In this document: positions 41,724-50,622 of the stretch, in pieces
How the letters are laid out: every line of letters starts with the position of its first letter
Position numbering within the stretch: the stretch's first letter is position 1
DNA from: Vibrio coralliilyticus
GTDB lineage: Bacteria; Pseudomonadota; Gammaproteobacteria; Enterobacterales; Vibrionaceae
NCBI RefSeq assembly: GCF_024449095.1
Contig: NZ_CP024627.1
Coordinates: 2,976,001-3,040,000, forward strand
Length of the DNA stretch: 64,000 bases
Direction of reading: 5' to 3'
Notes under the pieces: model-generated
Told to the model about the DNA's origin: nothing
Seen by the model: the letters and a program-made list of their open reading frames with translations, nothing else
The model's database searches: none
Translations under genes and position numbers: made by a program

Positions 41724-41793
41724 CTGAGTACTCGCGACTCAGCATCTCATAACGACATCTTACTTACCCCCTCCTCTCGGAGGGTTTTTTTTT
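41724..41793 (+). ncRNA. Candidate trans-acting small RNA between hemE and nudC
   Basis: A strong Rho-independent terminator faces the plus strand, but both flanking genes are on the minus strand, so no known gene uses it. Upstream are a sigma70-like promoter and a 6-bp stem CTGAGT/ACTCAG (41724-41742). An unpaired stretch (about 41743-41766) follows, then the terminator CCCTCC-TCTC-GGAGGG with nine T. The layout (hairpin, open seed, terminator with long U tail) fits Hfq-dependent sRNAs. The C-rich part around CCCCCTCCT could pair with Shine-Dalgarno sequences. Expression, 5' end and targets are not shown by sequence. I could not match it to a named Vibrio sRNA. Confidence 0.5.
41767..41793 (+). 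terminator. Orphan plus-strand terminator
   Basis: CCCTCC-TCTC-GGAGGG, 6 bp of pure strong pairing, followed by nine T and then ATC. It is the 3' end of the candidate sRNA. It lies 23 bases beyond the nudC stop, which is on the other strand. Confidence 0.85.
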
Positions 41794-41816
41794 ATCTATC
41801 AAATCAAAATATTGCT

Positions 41817-42593
41817 TCATTGCATTTCATTGATTGTCCGTTCGATCAATGCTCTCGCAATCGTGCCTTGCGGAGCAACAGGAGGCATATTCTGCGCAGT
41901 GAACCACTGGGCATCACTCAGTTCGCTATAATCAGGTTTTAACTCCCCGCCTTGATAATCTGCCAAAAAGCCCATCATTAAACTGGAAGGGAATGCCCAA
42001 GGCTGACTGCCAAAATAACGAATGTTTGTCACATCAATACCTGTCTCTTCTTTGACCTCACGAGCTACACACTGCTCAAGCGTTTCCCCCACTTCCACAA
42101 ACCCTGCAATGACGGTGTACATACCGTTACGATGACGCGGGTGCTGGGCCAATAGAATTTGCTCACCATGACGAACGGCAACAATGATGCACGGAAAAAT
42201 TCTCGGGTAATGTAAAGTACGACAATCACCACACTGCATAGCAACTTGATTGTGGTTGAGGTGGTTACGACCACCGCAAATTGGGCAAAAGCGCAGGGTC
42301 TGTGTCATGTGGCTATATTGCACCGCCTTGCTGATCAACAAAAACAGCGGCTCAGCCAATCCCAAACATTCTCTTAATGAAGTCAATGGCAACGTCTGCT
42401 CGACATCATGTGCGTTGAGCCACATAACTGGCAACCCATTGTAATCACCTATCTTTATCGCATTTTCCTCCGGTAGTGCAAATGCCTGGGCTGAACCACA
42501 AGGTAACGCATGCTCCTCCAGCCAAACCTCACTACCTGATACAACGCACCAGTAAGCATTGCTCGTACGGTTTGTGTCACTGTTCTTAAACAT
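41817..42593 (-). CDS. nudC: NADH pyrophosphatase / RNA decapping Nudix hydrolase NudC
   Basis: Hydrolyses NAD(H) and removes NAD caps from RNA 5' ends. The start at 42593 ([10 protein letters not shown]) has GGAAGGGGA upstream and gives 258 residues (E. coli 257). Zinc ligands are C103, C106, C121 and C124. The Nudix box [11 protein letters not shown]...REVKEETGI spans 164-186. The NADH-specificity motif [11 protein letters not shown] lies at 196-206. Everything needed for activity is present. It is divergent from rsd. Confidence 0.96.
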   Translation of the reverse strand: MFKNSDTNRTSNAYWCVVSGSEVWLEEHALPCGSAQAFALPEENAIKIGDYNGLPVMWLNAHDVEQTLPLTSLRECLGLAEPLFLLISKAVQYSHMTQTLRFCPICGGRNHLNHNQVAMQCGDCRTLHYPRIFPCIIVAVRHGEQILLAQHPRHRNGMYTVIAGFVEVGETLEQCVAREVKEETGIDVTNIRYFGSQPWAFPSSLMMGFLADYQGGELKPDYSELSDAQWFTAQNMPPVAPQGTIARALIERTINEMQ

Positions 42594-42777
42594 TCCCCTT
42601 CCTCTCTGCTTGCAGTTCATCCATTTTACTGGCAATCTAATTTCATACCAGAGTTTGTAGTGGAACAATTTTCTGGCTATAAATTCTAGTAAGGACAAGA
42701 GGTTAAACTCTAGAATGGCTTTGCACCGCAAAGCGTAATGATCACCGGAACTGTGATCCGATCATGAGGGCATGGTC

Positions 42778-43266
42778 ATGCTAAATAAATTCAAACGAAC
42801 GCAAGACCAGTGGGGTGGCTCCAGTGAAGTCATCGATCATTGGTTAGAGACTCGACAGGCACTGATTGTCGAATATTGTCGATTGGGCTCACTTCAGCCA
42901 GCGAATGGACACGCTAACGTTGTTGAACTTCCTTCCCCGAAACAAATCCGCTCTTTTTGTGACCATGTGGTTGATTACATTTCAGAAGGTCATTTCAAAA
43001 TTTACGACATGGTAATGGAGAAATGGCAGGCCACTGGCTTTAAATCAAATAACGAGATCGATGCTACTTACGCAAAAATTGTGTTAACCACAGAGCCTTT
43101 GCTTGAGTTTAACGATAAATATGTCAACGTAAGTGCCGATGATGAACTCCCCGATTTTGAGGTGGATATGTCAAAGGTTGGCGAACTACTCGAAGTGCGT
43201 TTTGAAGTCGAAGACCACCTAATACAGCTTATTGCTGATAGCTTGGCCATTCCTCCAGGCGCTTAG
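42778..43266 (+). CDS. rsd: Regulator of sigma D (anti-sigma70 factor Rsd)
   Basis: Binds sigma70 and frees core polymerase for other sigma factors as cells enter stationary phase; in E. coli it also stimulates SpoT when bound to dephospho-HPr. It has 162 residues from the ATG at 42778 (MLNKFKRTQDQWGGSSEVID). GAGGG sits 7 bases upstream, whereas an ATG two codons earlier is too close to it. Helical throughout. It ends at a good terminator. Confidence 0.94.
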   Translation: MLNKFKRTQDQWGGSSEVIDHWLETRQALIVEYCRLGSLQPANGHANVVELPSPKQIRSFCDHVVDYISEGHFKIYDMVMEKWQATGFKSNNEIDATYAKIVLTTEPLLEFNDKYVNVSADDELPDFEVDMSKVGELLEVRFEVEDHLIQLIADSLAIPPGA

Positions 43267-43283
43267 CCGACACGAGAAAATGT

Positions 43284-43315
43284 AAAGGCTGATGTGAGAA
43301 TATCAGCCTTTTTGC
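43284..43315 (+). terminator. Terminator of rsd
   Basis: AAAGGCTGAT-GTGAGAAT-ATCAGCCTTT followed by TTGC, a 10-bp perfect stem, 17 bases after the stop. Confidence 0.88.
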
Positions 43316-43412
43316 TATTCATAATGACCAACACTCTTGGCTATACCAGACACACTCATCATGTATCTCTTTATCCTCCAAAGGGAAATGAACCTTCTAT
43401 AGCATATTATTT

Positions 43413-43426
43413 TTGACTTTAATCAA
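43413..43426 (+). promoter_or_regulatory. FNR-like box upstream of the antiporter gene
   Basis: TTGAC-TTTA-ATCAA matches the FNR consensus TTGAT-N4-ATCAA at 9 of 10 positions. It lies about 380 bases before the start codon in a 540-base AT-rich intergenic region. Oxygen control of arginine deiminase genes by FNR homologues is known in other bacteria. The distance to any promoter is unknown, so function is inferred. Confidence 0.4.
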
Positions 43427-43448
43427 AAGATCTGCCAAAAAAAATACC

Positions 43449-43462
43449 TGAATGAAAATCCG
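43449..43462 (+). promoter_or_regulatory. ARG-box-like sequence upstream of the antiporter gene
   Basis: TGAATGAAAATCCG matches 8 of 10 specified positions of the ArgR core TGAAT-N4-ATTCA. Twenty bases on, TGCATAAAATTCC (43469-43481) is a poorer, off-register second copy. The 20-base phasing equals that of the paired boxes before argR. In AT-rich DNA such matches can be chance. Confidence 0.35.
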
Positions 43463-43806
43463 TATCAATGCATAAAATTCCTTATTTTATTTCCACACAA
43501 GTAAATACTGTCTAAATAACTTACTCTTACCTATCACGAAAGAATAGAAATCCGTTTTATTTAAACAATTACCCTAGCTATTCATCGCCATTTAAAATCC
43601 AATTAAATAACACTGAATATTTTTGTGAAGATCAACAAAGTTAGATTCCCTATCAATAATTAAACTAACAACTAAGAGCTGTGATTAAGAAGCTCAAATT
43701 AATTATCACCATTCCAATAACTTAGTCTTTGTAAGTTTTATTTTATAACTCTAGTCGCGGATTCACTTTTATTTGTTATTCAGCAAGTAAAAGTAAGGAG
43801 AACACC

Positions 43807-45255
43807 ATGACCACCCAAACTGTACCTACTGAAGAAAAAAAAGGCGGCTTCTTTGCCAACTTTAAATTCCCTTCCGCTTATACAATTCTGTTTATCCTCA
43901 TTGCACTGGTTGCGATGCTGACTTGGATCGTACCTGCTGGCCAGTATCAGCGAACAATGAATGAAGATTTAGGGCGAGAAGTGCCTGTCACAGGCACTTA
44001 CCAAGCTGTTGAAGGCAACCCTCAAGGTGTCATTGACGTACTACTAGCACCGATTGACGGCTTCTATGACCACAATAGCTACGAAGCCGCCGCAATTGAT
44101 GTTTCTCTGTTTATCCTTGTCATTGGTGGCTTCCTAGGGCTAGTGACAAAAACGGGTGCCATCGATGCTGGGATTGAACGCGTAACGCAGCGTCTTCAAG
44201 GCCGAGAAGAGATGATGATTCCCATCCTAATGGCGCTGTTTGCTGCCGGGGGAACCGTCTACGGCATGGCCGAAGAATCCTTGCCATTCTACACCCTGTT
44301 AGTGCCAGTGATGATGGCTGCGCGCTTCGACCCATTGGTTGCCGCAGCGACCGTATTGCTCGGCGCTGGTATTGGCGTATTGGGATCCACCATCAACCCG
44401 TTTGCCACTGTGATTGCCGCCAACGCTTCTGGCATTCCGTTTACGGATGGCATCATGCTGCGCGCCTTAATGCTGGTGATCGGCTGGGTCATTTGTGTTG
44501 CCTACGTGATGCGCTATGCCCGTATGGTGCGTGAAGACCAGAGCAAATCAATTGTTTACGATAAATACGAAGAGAACAAAGCGCATTTTCTTGGTAATCA
44601 AACTGGCGAATCTCTTGAGTTCACCACCACACGTAAAGTCATTTTAACCATCTTCGGCGGCTCATTCGGCGTGATGATCTACGGTGTTTCTGTGGCTGGC
44701 TGGTGGATGGCAGAAATCTCAGCGATGTTCTTAGCGGCAACGATTTTAGTCGGACTCGTGGCACGTATGAGCGAAGAAGAGTTTACTAACAGCTTTATTG
44801 ATGGTGCTCGTGACCTACTCGGCGTAGCGCTGATCATTGGTATTGCACGCGGGATTGTAGTGGTTATGGACCGCGGCATGATCACTGATACCATCTTGTA
44901 CTCAGCAGAACAGATGGTGACCGGACTATCGTCGGTCGTATTCATTAATGTCATGTTCTTCCTTGAGATTTTGTTATCGTTCCTTGTGCCTTCAACCTCT
45001 GGCCTAGCGGTACTGACCATGCCAATTATGGCCCCACTCGCAGACTTTGCTGGTGTCGGACGCGACCTAGTCATCACGGCTTACCAGTCGGCTTCTGGTT
45101 TAGTAAACCTCATCACTCCCACTTCGGCAGTCGTTATGGGCGGCCTTGCCATTGCCCGAGTGCCTTATGTGCGCTGGGTGAAATGGGTGGCACCACTGTT
45201 GGCCATTCTGACGTTATTCTGTGTTGTAATGATAAGCATTGGTGCACTTATCTAG
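43807..45255 (+). CDS. YfcC family basic amino acid antiporter, likely arginine/ornithine
   Basis: A 482-residue inner-membrane protein with about 12 segments, of the YfcC/C4-dicarboxylate-carrier-like (DcuC superfamily) group. A soluble N-terminal stretch precedes TM1 (YTILFILIALVAMLTWIVPA). Conserved re-entrant-type stretches are GMAEESLPFYTLLVPVM and STSGLAVLTMPIMAPLAD. It precedes arcA, arcC and ornithine carbamoyltransferase, so arginine-ornithine exchange is the most economical role. This comes from context, not from a substrate motif. Ribosome-binding site AAGGAGAACACC. It ends with its own terminator, so arcA downstream probably has a separate promoter. Confidence 0.82.
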   Translation: MTTQTVPTEEKKGGFFANFKFPSAYTILFILIALVAMLTWIVPAGQYQRTMNEDLGREVPVTGTYQAVEGNPQGVIDVLLAPIDGFYDHNSYEAAAIDVSLFILVIGGFLGLVTKTGAIDAGIERVTQRLQGREEMMIPILMALFAAGGTVYGMAEESLPFYTLLVPVMMAARFDPLVAAATVLLGAGIGVLGSTINPFATVIAANASGIPFTDGIMLRALMLVIGWVICVAYVMRYARMVREDQSKSIVYDKYEENKAHFLGNQTGESLEFTTTRKVILTIFGGSFGVMIYGVSVAGWWMAEISAMFLAATILVGLVARMSEEEFTNSFIDGARDLLGVALIIGIARGIVVVMDRGMITDTILYSAEQMVTGLSSVVFINVMFFLEILLSFLVPSTSGLAVLTMPIMAPLADFAGVGRDLVITAYQSASGLVNLITPTSAVVMGGLAIARVPYVRWVKWVAPLLAILTLFCVVMISIGALI

Positions 45256-45297
45256 CCTGCTCTTTTCCTTACACTCGCTCACAGGATGTAAGCCCCC

Positions 45298-45325
45298 AAA
45301 GCCGCCTTAGTGCGGCTTTTCTTTA
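45298..45325 (+). terminator. Terminator after the antiporter gene
   Basis: AAAGCCGC-CTTAGT-GCGGCTTT followed by TCTTTAC, an 8-bp perfect stem, 43 bases past the stop. Confidence 0.8.
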
Positions 45326-45861
45326 CACTCTTCACCGAAAAATTAGAAAAGTTATTTCTAGCTATAACTTTTATTTATCCAATAGTTCCATTCTTAAATA
45401 CTTCAGAAAATTTAATATGTGATCTGGGTTAAACTTATTATCATTTTTTTGTTATCAATCTATATTCTAAATCCTTAAAAGCAATTATCTAGAAAGTTAA
45501 AATGCATAATTCCAATCTAGTTAAAGATATTTAAGTTATTTTAATTTGAATATTATTCCTTCTCACCAATATGTATCAACCACTCAGAATAATTTTATGC
45601 ATAAACTTTCCTTTCTAATGATTAAATAGGGCATTCACATCCAAATAACAACTGCATAGATATTGTTAAAACCCTTGAAAACACTGGCTTTAGGCATAAA
45701 AAATGAACTGTGACTGACCTCTAAGATTCCTCCTCAGACAAGCGTAATATGAATTACAGAAACAAAATAAGTGAATAAATAAATTCGCTCTTCTATTCCC
45801 TACAAATTAAATATTAGTTTTCAAGTTTTAAACTAATTAAAAATATAAGAGAGATACGATC
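45326..45861 (+). other. Long AT-rich intergenic region before arcA
   Basis: About 536 bases with no credible gene. It is markedly AT-rich by eye. TGTGA-TCTGGG-TTAAA (45418-45433) is a weak CRP-like match. Repeated TGCATAA words and TGAATATTATTCC-type sequences recall degenerate ARG boxes, but none is convincing. The arcA ribosome-binding site GAGAGATACGATC ends the region. A long regulated leader or several operators are plausible; no riboswitch fold was recognised. Confidence 0.5.
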
Positions 45862-47082
45862 ATGAGTAAGTTATACGTAGGTTCTGAAATCGGTCAATTA
45901 CGTCGTGTTCTAGTTCATCGTCCAAGACGAGCACTGACTCATCTGACACCTTCCAACTGCCACGATCTGCTATTCGATGACGTCCTTGCTGTTGAGCGTG
46001 CAGGTAAAGAACACGATGTGTTCACTCAAACTCTGCGCGACCAAGGTGTGGAAGTCTTACTTCTGACGGACTTGCTTGCAGATACGCTGGCGGTAGCAGA
46101 AGCTAAAGAGTGGCTGCTCAGCCGTCAAGTGTCGGATTACCGTTTGGGCAAAACCTTTGCTAATGATGTTCGCTGCTACCTAAGTGACTTACCGAATATA
46201 GAACTAGCTAAGATCCTTACCGGCGGCCTTTCTTACGCAGAGATGCCGATGAAATCTTCATCAATGATGCAAGGACTTCATGCGCCAACTGATTTCATCA
46301 TTGAACCATTACCTAACCACCTATTTACCCGCGATACCTCTTGCTGGGTCTATGGCGGTGTTTCTATCAACCCAATGGCCAAACCTGCTCGTCAACGTGA
46401 AACCAACCATGTTCGTGCAATCTACCGCTGGCATCCAAGCTTTGCTGGTCAGGATTTCATTAAGTACTTCGGTGATGAAGAGAAGCTCTACGACAACTCG
46501 ACCATTGAAGGCGGCGATGTGTTAGTCATTGGTAAAGGTGCCGTGCTGATTGGTATGTCAGAGCGCACAACCGCTCAAGGTGTTGAACACCTTGCTGCTG
46601 GCTTGTTCAAACATGGTCAAGCGAAACAAGTGATTGCAATGGAGCTGCCAAAACATCGCTCTTGCATGCACTTAGACACCGTCATGACTCATATGCGTGA
46701 AGACACCTTCTCTGTTTACCCAGAAGTCATGCGCAAAGATGTCAAGTGCTGGAGCCTGACTGGCGATGCGTCTGGCGCAGTGAATGTCAAAGAAGAAGGT
46801 TACTTTGTGACGGCTATCGAGAAAGCACTCGGCATCGACCAACTCAATCTTATCACCACTGGCGGCGACAACTTCAACGCGGAACGTGAGCAGTGGAACG
46901 ATGCTAACAACGTTCTCACCGTTAAGCCTGGTGTCGTGATCGGATACGAAGGCAACACCTACACCAATGAGAAGTACGACAAAGCGGGCATCACAGTATT
47001 GCCAATTCCGGGCGATGAGCTGGGTCGTGGCCGCGGCGGTGCACGCTGCATGAGCTGCCCAATCGAACGTGATGGTATTTAA
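45862..47082 (+). CDS. arcA: Arginine deiminase
   Basis: Hydrolyses arginine to citrulline and ammonia, the first step of the ATP-yielding arginine deiminase pathway; the ammonia also helps resist acid. It has 406 residues. The catalytic Cys is C396 in [10 protein letters not shown]158 (FTRD), E216 (EGGD) and H270 (MHLD) complete the active site. Cytoplasmic. It is followed by arcC (59 bases) and the carbamoyltransferase (124 bases beyond), with no terminator between, so the three form an operon. Confidence 0.96.
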   Translation: MSKLYVGSEIGQLRRVLVHRPRRALTHLTPSNCHDLLFDDVLAVERAGKEHDVFTQTLRDQGVEVLLLTDLLADTLAVAEAKEWLLSRQVSDYRLGKTFANDVRCYLSDLPNIELAKILTGGLSYAEMPMKSSSMMQGLHAPTDFIIEPLPNHLFTRDTSCWVYGGVSINPMAKPARQRETNHVRAIYRWHPSFAGQDFIKYFGDEEKLYDNSTIEGGDVLVIGKGAVLIGMSERTTAQGVEHLAAGLFKHGQAKQVIAMELPKHRSCMHLDTVMTHMREDTFSVYPEVMRKDVKCWSLTGDASGAVNVKEEGYFVTAIEKALGIDQLNLITTGGDNFNAEREQWNDANNVLTVKPGVVIGYEGNTYTNEKYDKAGITVLPIPGDELGRGRGGARCMSCPIERDGI

Positions 47083-47141
47083 GTAACGGATAAGTTGGCG
47101 AGAGCGACTTAGCTTTCGCCCTCAGCAGAGAGATAAAAGCA

Positions 47142-48053
47142 ATGACAAAACAAACTGTAGTTGTCGCACTTGGCGGAAACGCCCTACTTCGCCGCGGTGA
47201 ACCATTGGAAGCCGAAGTACAACGTCAGAACATCGAAATTGCCGTCAAAACCATTTCGGAAATTGCTCAGGAATACAACGTCGTACTGGTACACGGTAAT
47301 GGCCCACAAGTTGGCTTACTGGCGTTACAAGGCTTGGAGTACAAGAAGGTAGCACCCTACCCACTCGATGTTCTGGGCAGTGAAACACAAGGCATGATTG
47401 GTTACATGCTGATGCAAGAGTTCAAAAACCAAATGCCAAACGTCAATGCCACTTGCATGTTAACGCAAATGACAGTGGACCCCAATGATCCGGCATTCGC
47501 AGACCCAACTAAACCCATCGGCCCGATTTATGAAGAAGCCGAGGCTCGGGAACTGGCTGAGAAATACCACTGGACGATCAAACCTGACGGCCAGCACTTC
47601 CGCCGCGTTGTACCTAGCCCGCAACCAACAGGAATTATCGAGCACGAAGCGATCACCAAGCTCATCGACGAAGGCCACTTAGTGATTTGTACTGGCGGTG
47701 GTGGCATTCCGGTCAAACACGAAAACGGCAAGCTGGTCGGTGTTGAAGCCGTGATTGATAAGGACATGTCTGCCGCTTTCCTTGCTAAACAGCTAAATGC
47801 TGACGCCCTGCTCATCCTCACTGACGCGGATGCGGTTTATCTCGATTGGGGCAAACCAACTCAACATGCGCTGCGCAGCACTAACCCAACTGAATTGGCG
47901 CAGTACCAATTTGATGCTGGCTCAATGGGGCCAAAAATTGAAGCATCATGCGAGTTCGTCAAACAAGGTGGCAAAGTGGTCGGGATCGGCTCACTGGAAG
48001 ATGGTTTACGCATTCTTCAGGGCACGGCAGGCACCAATATCACCAAAGGCTAA
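47142..48053 (+). CDS. arcC: Carbamate kinase
   Basis: Transfers phosphate from carbamoyl phosphate to ADP, the ATP-forming step of the pathway. It has 303 residues of the amino-acid-kinase fold. Conserved motifs: ALGGNALLRRGE (9-20), HGNGPQVG (about 51-58), CTGGGGIPV (about 187-195), and a final SMGPKIEA (about 262-269). Ribosome-binding site AGAGAG. A CCTGAC-TTTA-GTCAGG hairpin lies in the gap after it (about 48064-48079) without a T run. Confidence 0.95.
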   Translation: MTKQTVVVALGGNALLRRGEPLEAEVQRQNIEIAVKTISEIAQEYNVVLVHGNGPQVGLLALQGLEYKKVAPYPLDVLGSETQGMIGYMLMQEFKNQMPNVNATCMLTQMTVDPNDPAFADPTKPIGPIYEEAEARELAEKYHWTIKPDGQHFRRVVPSPQPTGIIEHEAITKLIDEGHLVICTGGGGIPVKHENGKLVGVEAVIDKDMSAAFLAKQLNADALLILTDADAVYLDWGKPTQHALRSTNPTELAQYQFDAGSMGPKIEASCEFVKQGGKVVGIGSLEDGLRILQGTAGTNITKG

Positions 48054-48177
48054 TTACCAGCTGTCCTGACTTTAGTCAGGGCTGAGATGAAACAAACAAT
48101 CACTCAAATTCATTACTGCACTTTCTTACCTCTTTCCCTGCAACGAGAAAGTGCACATCGATAAGAAGGAAAACATC

Positions 48178-49188
48178 ATGGCTTTCAACCTACGCAACCG
48201 TAACTTCCTAAAATTATTAGACTTTACTCCGCGTGAAATTCAACACATGTTGGACCTATCCGTGGAGTTGAAAAAAGCGAAATACAACGGCTATGAGCAA
48301 CCTCGTCTCAAAGGCAAAAACATCGCTCTGATATTCGAGAAAACGTCGACTCGTACCCGTTGTGCCTTTGAAGTTGCGGCTTTTGACCAAGGCGCTCAAG
48401 TTTCTTACTTAGGCCCAACAGGCTCTCAGATTGGTCACAAAGAATCGATGAAAGATACCGCTCGTGTTTTAGGCCGTATGTACGATGGCATCGAGTACCG
48501 CGGATTTGGTCAGGAAATTGTCGAAGAGCTGGGCGCTTACGCGGGTGTACCGGTATGGAATGGCCTGACTGATGAGTTCCACCCGACGCAAATTCTCGCT
48601 GACTTCCTGACTATGATGGAACATGGCCGTGGCAAACAGCTACACGAAATGAAGTTTGCCTACCTAGGCGATGCGCGCAACAACATGGGCAACTCCCTGA
48701 TGGTTGGCGCCGCTAAAATGGGCATGGATATTCGTCTCGTCGCACCTAAGCAGTTCTGGCCAGAAGAAGCCCTTGTCGCGCAGTGCCGTGAGATCGCTGA
48801 AACAACCGGTGCGAAAATTACCCTGACTGAAGATGTTCAAGAAGGCGTTCAAGGTTGTGACTACCTCTACACGGATGTGTGGGTATCGATGGGTGAAGCA
48901 AAAGAAGCATGGGCAGAGCGTATCAACCTCATGCTGCCTTACCAAGTCAACATGGAAATGATTAAAGCCACAGGCAATCCTCACGTGAAATTCATGCACT
49001 GCCTACCTGCCTTCCACGGCGAAGATACCACGGTAGGTAAACAGCTTGCTGAAGAATACCCAATGCTTAAAAACGGCTGTGAGGTGACCGATGAAGTGGT
49101 TGAATCTGACTACTCTATTGTGTTCGACGAAGCTGAAAACCGTATGCACACCATCAAAGCGGTGATGGTAGCTACACTAGGTGACTAA
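48178..49188 (+). CDS. arcB: Ornithine carbamoyltransferase
   Basis: Interconverts citrulline plus phosphate with ornithine plus carbamoyl phosphate. In this operon it would run in the catabolic direction, but it could also serve arginine synthesis (argF). The start at 48178 ([20 protein letters not shown]) follows AAGAAGGAAAACATC and gives 336 residues. The carbamoyl-phosphate motif STRTR is at 57-61. HPTQ and the ornithine-binding [11 protein letters not shown] are present. It ends at a large hairpin terminator. Whether the genome has a second enzyme cannot be seen here. Confidence 0.94.
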   Translation: MAFNLRNRNFLKLLDFTPREIQHMLDLSVELKKAKYNGYEQPRLKGKNIALIFEKTSTRTRCAFEVAAFDQGAQVSYLGPTGSQIGHKESMKDTARVLGRMYDGIEYRGFGQEIVEELGAYAGVPVWNGLTDEFHPTQILADFLTMMEHGRGKQLHEMKFAYLGDARNNMGNSLMVGAAKMGMDIRLVAPKQFWPEEALVAQCREIAETTGAKITLTEDVQEGVQGCDYLYTDVWVSMGEAKEAWAERINLMLPYQVNMEMIKATGNPHVKFMHCLPAFHGEDTTVGKQLAEEYPMLKNGCEVTDEVVESDYSIVFDEAENRMHTIKAVMVATLGD

Positions 49189-49243
49189 TATCATCGATTA
49201 AAAGTAATCATACTCAAATTAGACTGAGTATTGTTTGCAGGGA

Positions 49244-49303
49244 AATGCGGGCGGCGTTCATCATGTATCAAAAACATGCTGAATAAAGCCCGCATTTTTT
49301 TTC
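49244..49303 (+). terminator. Terminator of the arginine deiminase operon
   Basis: AATGCGGGC (from 49245) pairs with GCCCGCATT about 35 bases on, enclosing a smaller CATG-TATCAAAAA-CATG hairpin, and is followed by a run of T. The large loop makes it unusual but usable. Confidence 0.75.
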
Positions 49304-49419
49304 ACACTTAAGGACTAATCATCGCTCTCAATGCAAGACAGCACAAGCACTGCAAACGTGTCGCTAAAATGGGCGAAATACGCATAAAAATCCAATTCAT
49401 GAATACTTTACGCAAACGC

Positions 49420-49447
49420 TTGCGTTGGCTTTTTTTGTCCGTATAAT
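49420..49447 (+). promoter_or_regulatory. pyrB promoter with reiterative-initiation start
   Basis: TTGCGT, 16 bases, TATAAT. Seven bases after the -10 comes AATTTG (49455-49460). In E. coli pyrBI the order is also TATAAT, seven bases, AATTTG, and transcription starts at AATTTG. High UTP makes polymerase stutter there and abort. The identical spacing suggests the same UTP sensing here. Confidence 0.7.
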
Positions 49448-49476
49448 CCTCCGCAATTTGTCTTCGGAGGATCAAA

Positions 49477-49659
49477 ATGAACCTGTCAGCAACCACTCAA
49501 TGTTGGCTTAACTTATGCCCTGACTCAGGGACATGCGTGGTTTCATTTTTTTCTATCGATCCTTTTCAAGCCTCCTATTTAGGAGGCTTTTTTTTGTCTG
49601 AAATTTACATCAATCCATGGATTAGCAATCCACAAGGGTTGGACAAACTCACCCATTGA
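49477..49659 (+). CDS. pyrL: pyrBI operon leader peptide PyrL
   Basis: A 60-codon leader starting [20 protein letters not shown], preceded by GGAGGATCAAA. It reads through the attenuator hairpin and stops 18 bases before the pyrB ATG. In the E. coli mechanism, UTP shortage stalls polymerase in the T-rich stretch (ATTTTTTTC, about 49547-49555). The trailing ribosome then prevents terminator formation. All parts are present: leader, CCCTG-ACT-CAGGG pause hairpin (about 49516-49528), T-rich pause, attenuator. The peptide sequence itself is not conserved and probably has no function after synthesis. Confidence 0.75.
   Translation: MNLSATTQCWLNLCPDSGTCVVSFFSIDPFQASYLGGFFLSEIYINPWISNPQGLDKLTH
49568..49595 (+). 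terminator. pyrBI attenuator
   Basis: AAGCCTCC-TATTT-AGGAGGCTT followed by a run of T. It lies within the leader peptide frame and about 80 bases before pyrB, so it is a regulated terminator rather than an operon end. Confidence 0.9.
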
Positions 49660-49676
49660 GACGAGGAAACACTGCT

Positions 49677-50606
49677 ATGGCGCATTCGTTATTTAACAAG
49701 CACATTATCTCCATTCCTGAGCTCAGCCGCAGCGAGCTAGAGCTTATCGTCGACACCGCGGCTAGACTCAAAGCCGAGCCAAACCCGACACTGCTTAAAA
49801 ACAAAGTGGTGGCCAGCTGCTTCTTTGAACCTTCCACTCGCACCAGGTTGTCATTTGAAACGGCTGTGCAGCGTCTTGGCGGCACAATTATTGGCTTCGA
49901 TAATGGTGGCAACACGTCACTGGCGAAAAAGGGTGAGACACTGGCCGACTCAGTTCAGGTAATATCTTCTTATGTGGATGCCTTTGTGATGCGTCACCCA
50001 CAAGAAGGCGCAGCGCGTTTGGCGTCCGAATTTTCCAATGGCGTACCTGTGGTCAACGGCGGTGATGGCGCGAATCAGCATCCAACCCAGACTCTGCTGG
50101 ACTTGTTTTCTATCTACGAAACCCAAGGCACACTCGACAACCTCAATGTCGCGTTTGTGGGTGACCTTAAATACGGTCGTACTGTCCACTCTCTGACTCA
50201 GGCACTGGCTAAGTTCAATAACGTGCGTTTCTTCTTTATCGCACCTGAAGCATTGGCGATGCCTGATTACATCTGTGAAGAACTCGAAGAAGCAGGCATC
50301 AAATTCAGCATGCACAACAACATCGAAGATGTCGTACCGGAACTTGATGTCCTGTATATGACACGCGTACAGAAAGAACGCTTTGATGAGTCCGAATACG
50401 CCCACATTAAGTCAGCGTTTATTCTCACCGCCGACACGCTGAAAGAGGCGCGTGAGAACCTGAAAGTTCTTCACCCATTACCACGCGTCGATGAGATCAC
50501 AACAGACGTCGATAGAACACCACACGCTTACTACTTTGAACAGGCAGAAAACGGTGTCTATGCGCGTGAAGCCTTACTTGCCCTTGTTCTTAGTGAAACC
50601 CTTTAA
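49677..50606 (+). CDS. pyrB: Aspartate carbamoyltransferase catalytic subunit
   Basis: Condenses carbamoyl phosphate with aspartate in the first committed step of pyrimidine synthesis. The start at 49677 ([20 protein letters not shown]) gives 309 residues, close to the E. coli subunit. The carbamoyl-phosphate motif STRTRLSFE (about 53-61) and HPTQTLLDL (about 134-142) are intact. An upstream in-frame alternative start lacks support. pyrI follows after 16 bases, so the holoenzyme is the allosteric (c6r6) type. It draws on the same carbamoyl phosphate as the arc genes. Confidence 0.97.
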   Translation: MAHSLFNKHIISIPELSRSELELIVDTAARLKAEPNPTLLKNKVVASCFFEPSTRTRLSFETAVQRLGGTIIGFDNGGNTSLAKKGETLADSVQVISSYVDAFVMRHPQEGAARLASEFSNGVPVVNGGDGANQHPTQTLLDLFSIYETQGTLDNLNVAFVGDLKYGRTVHSLTQALAKFNNVRFFFIAPEALAMPDYICEELEEAGIKFSMHNNIEDVVPELDVLYMTRVQKERFDESEYAHIKSAFILTADTLKEARENLKVLHPLPRVDEITTDVDRTPHAYYFEQAENGVYAREALLALVLSETL

Positions 50607-50622
50607 TTGCAGGAGAATTATC

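Noticed and set aside
41655..41942. Plus-strand reading frame of 95 codons over the sRNA candidate and the end of nudC
   Set aside because: It crosses a strong terminator, overlaps nudC antisense, and has no ribosome-binding site or protein-like composition.
45183..45422. 79-codon plus-strand frame after the antiporter gene
   Set aside because: It overlaps the antiporter gene out of frame and runs through its terminator; the sequence looks random.
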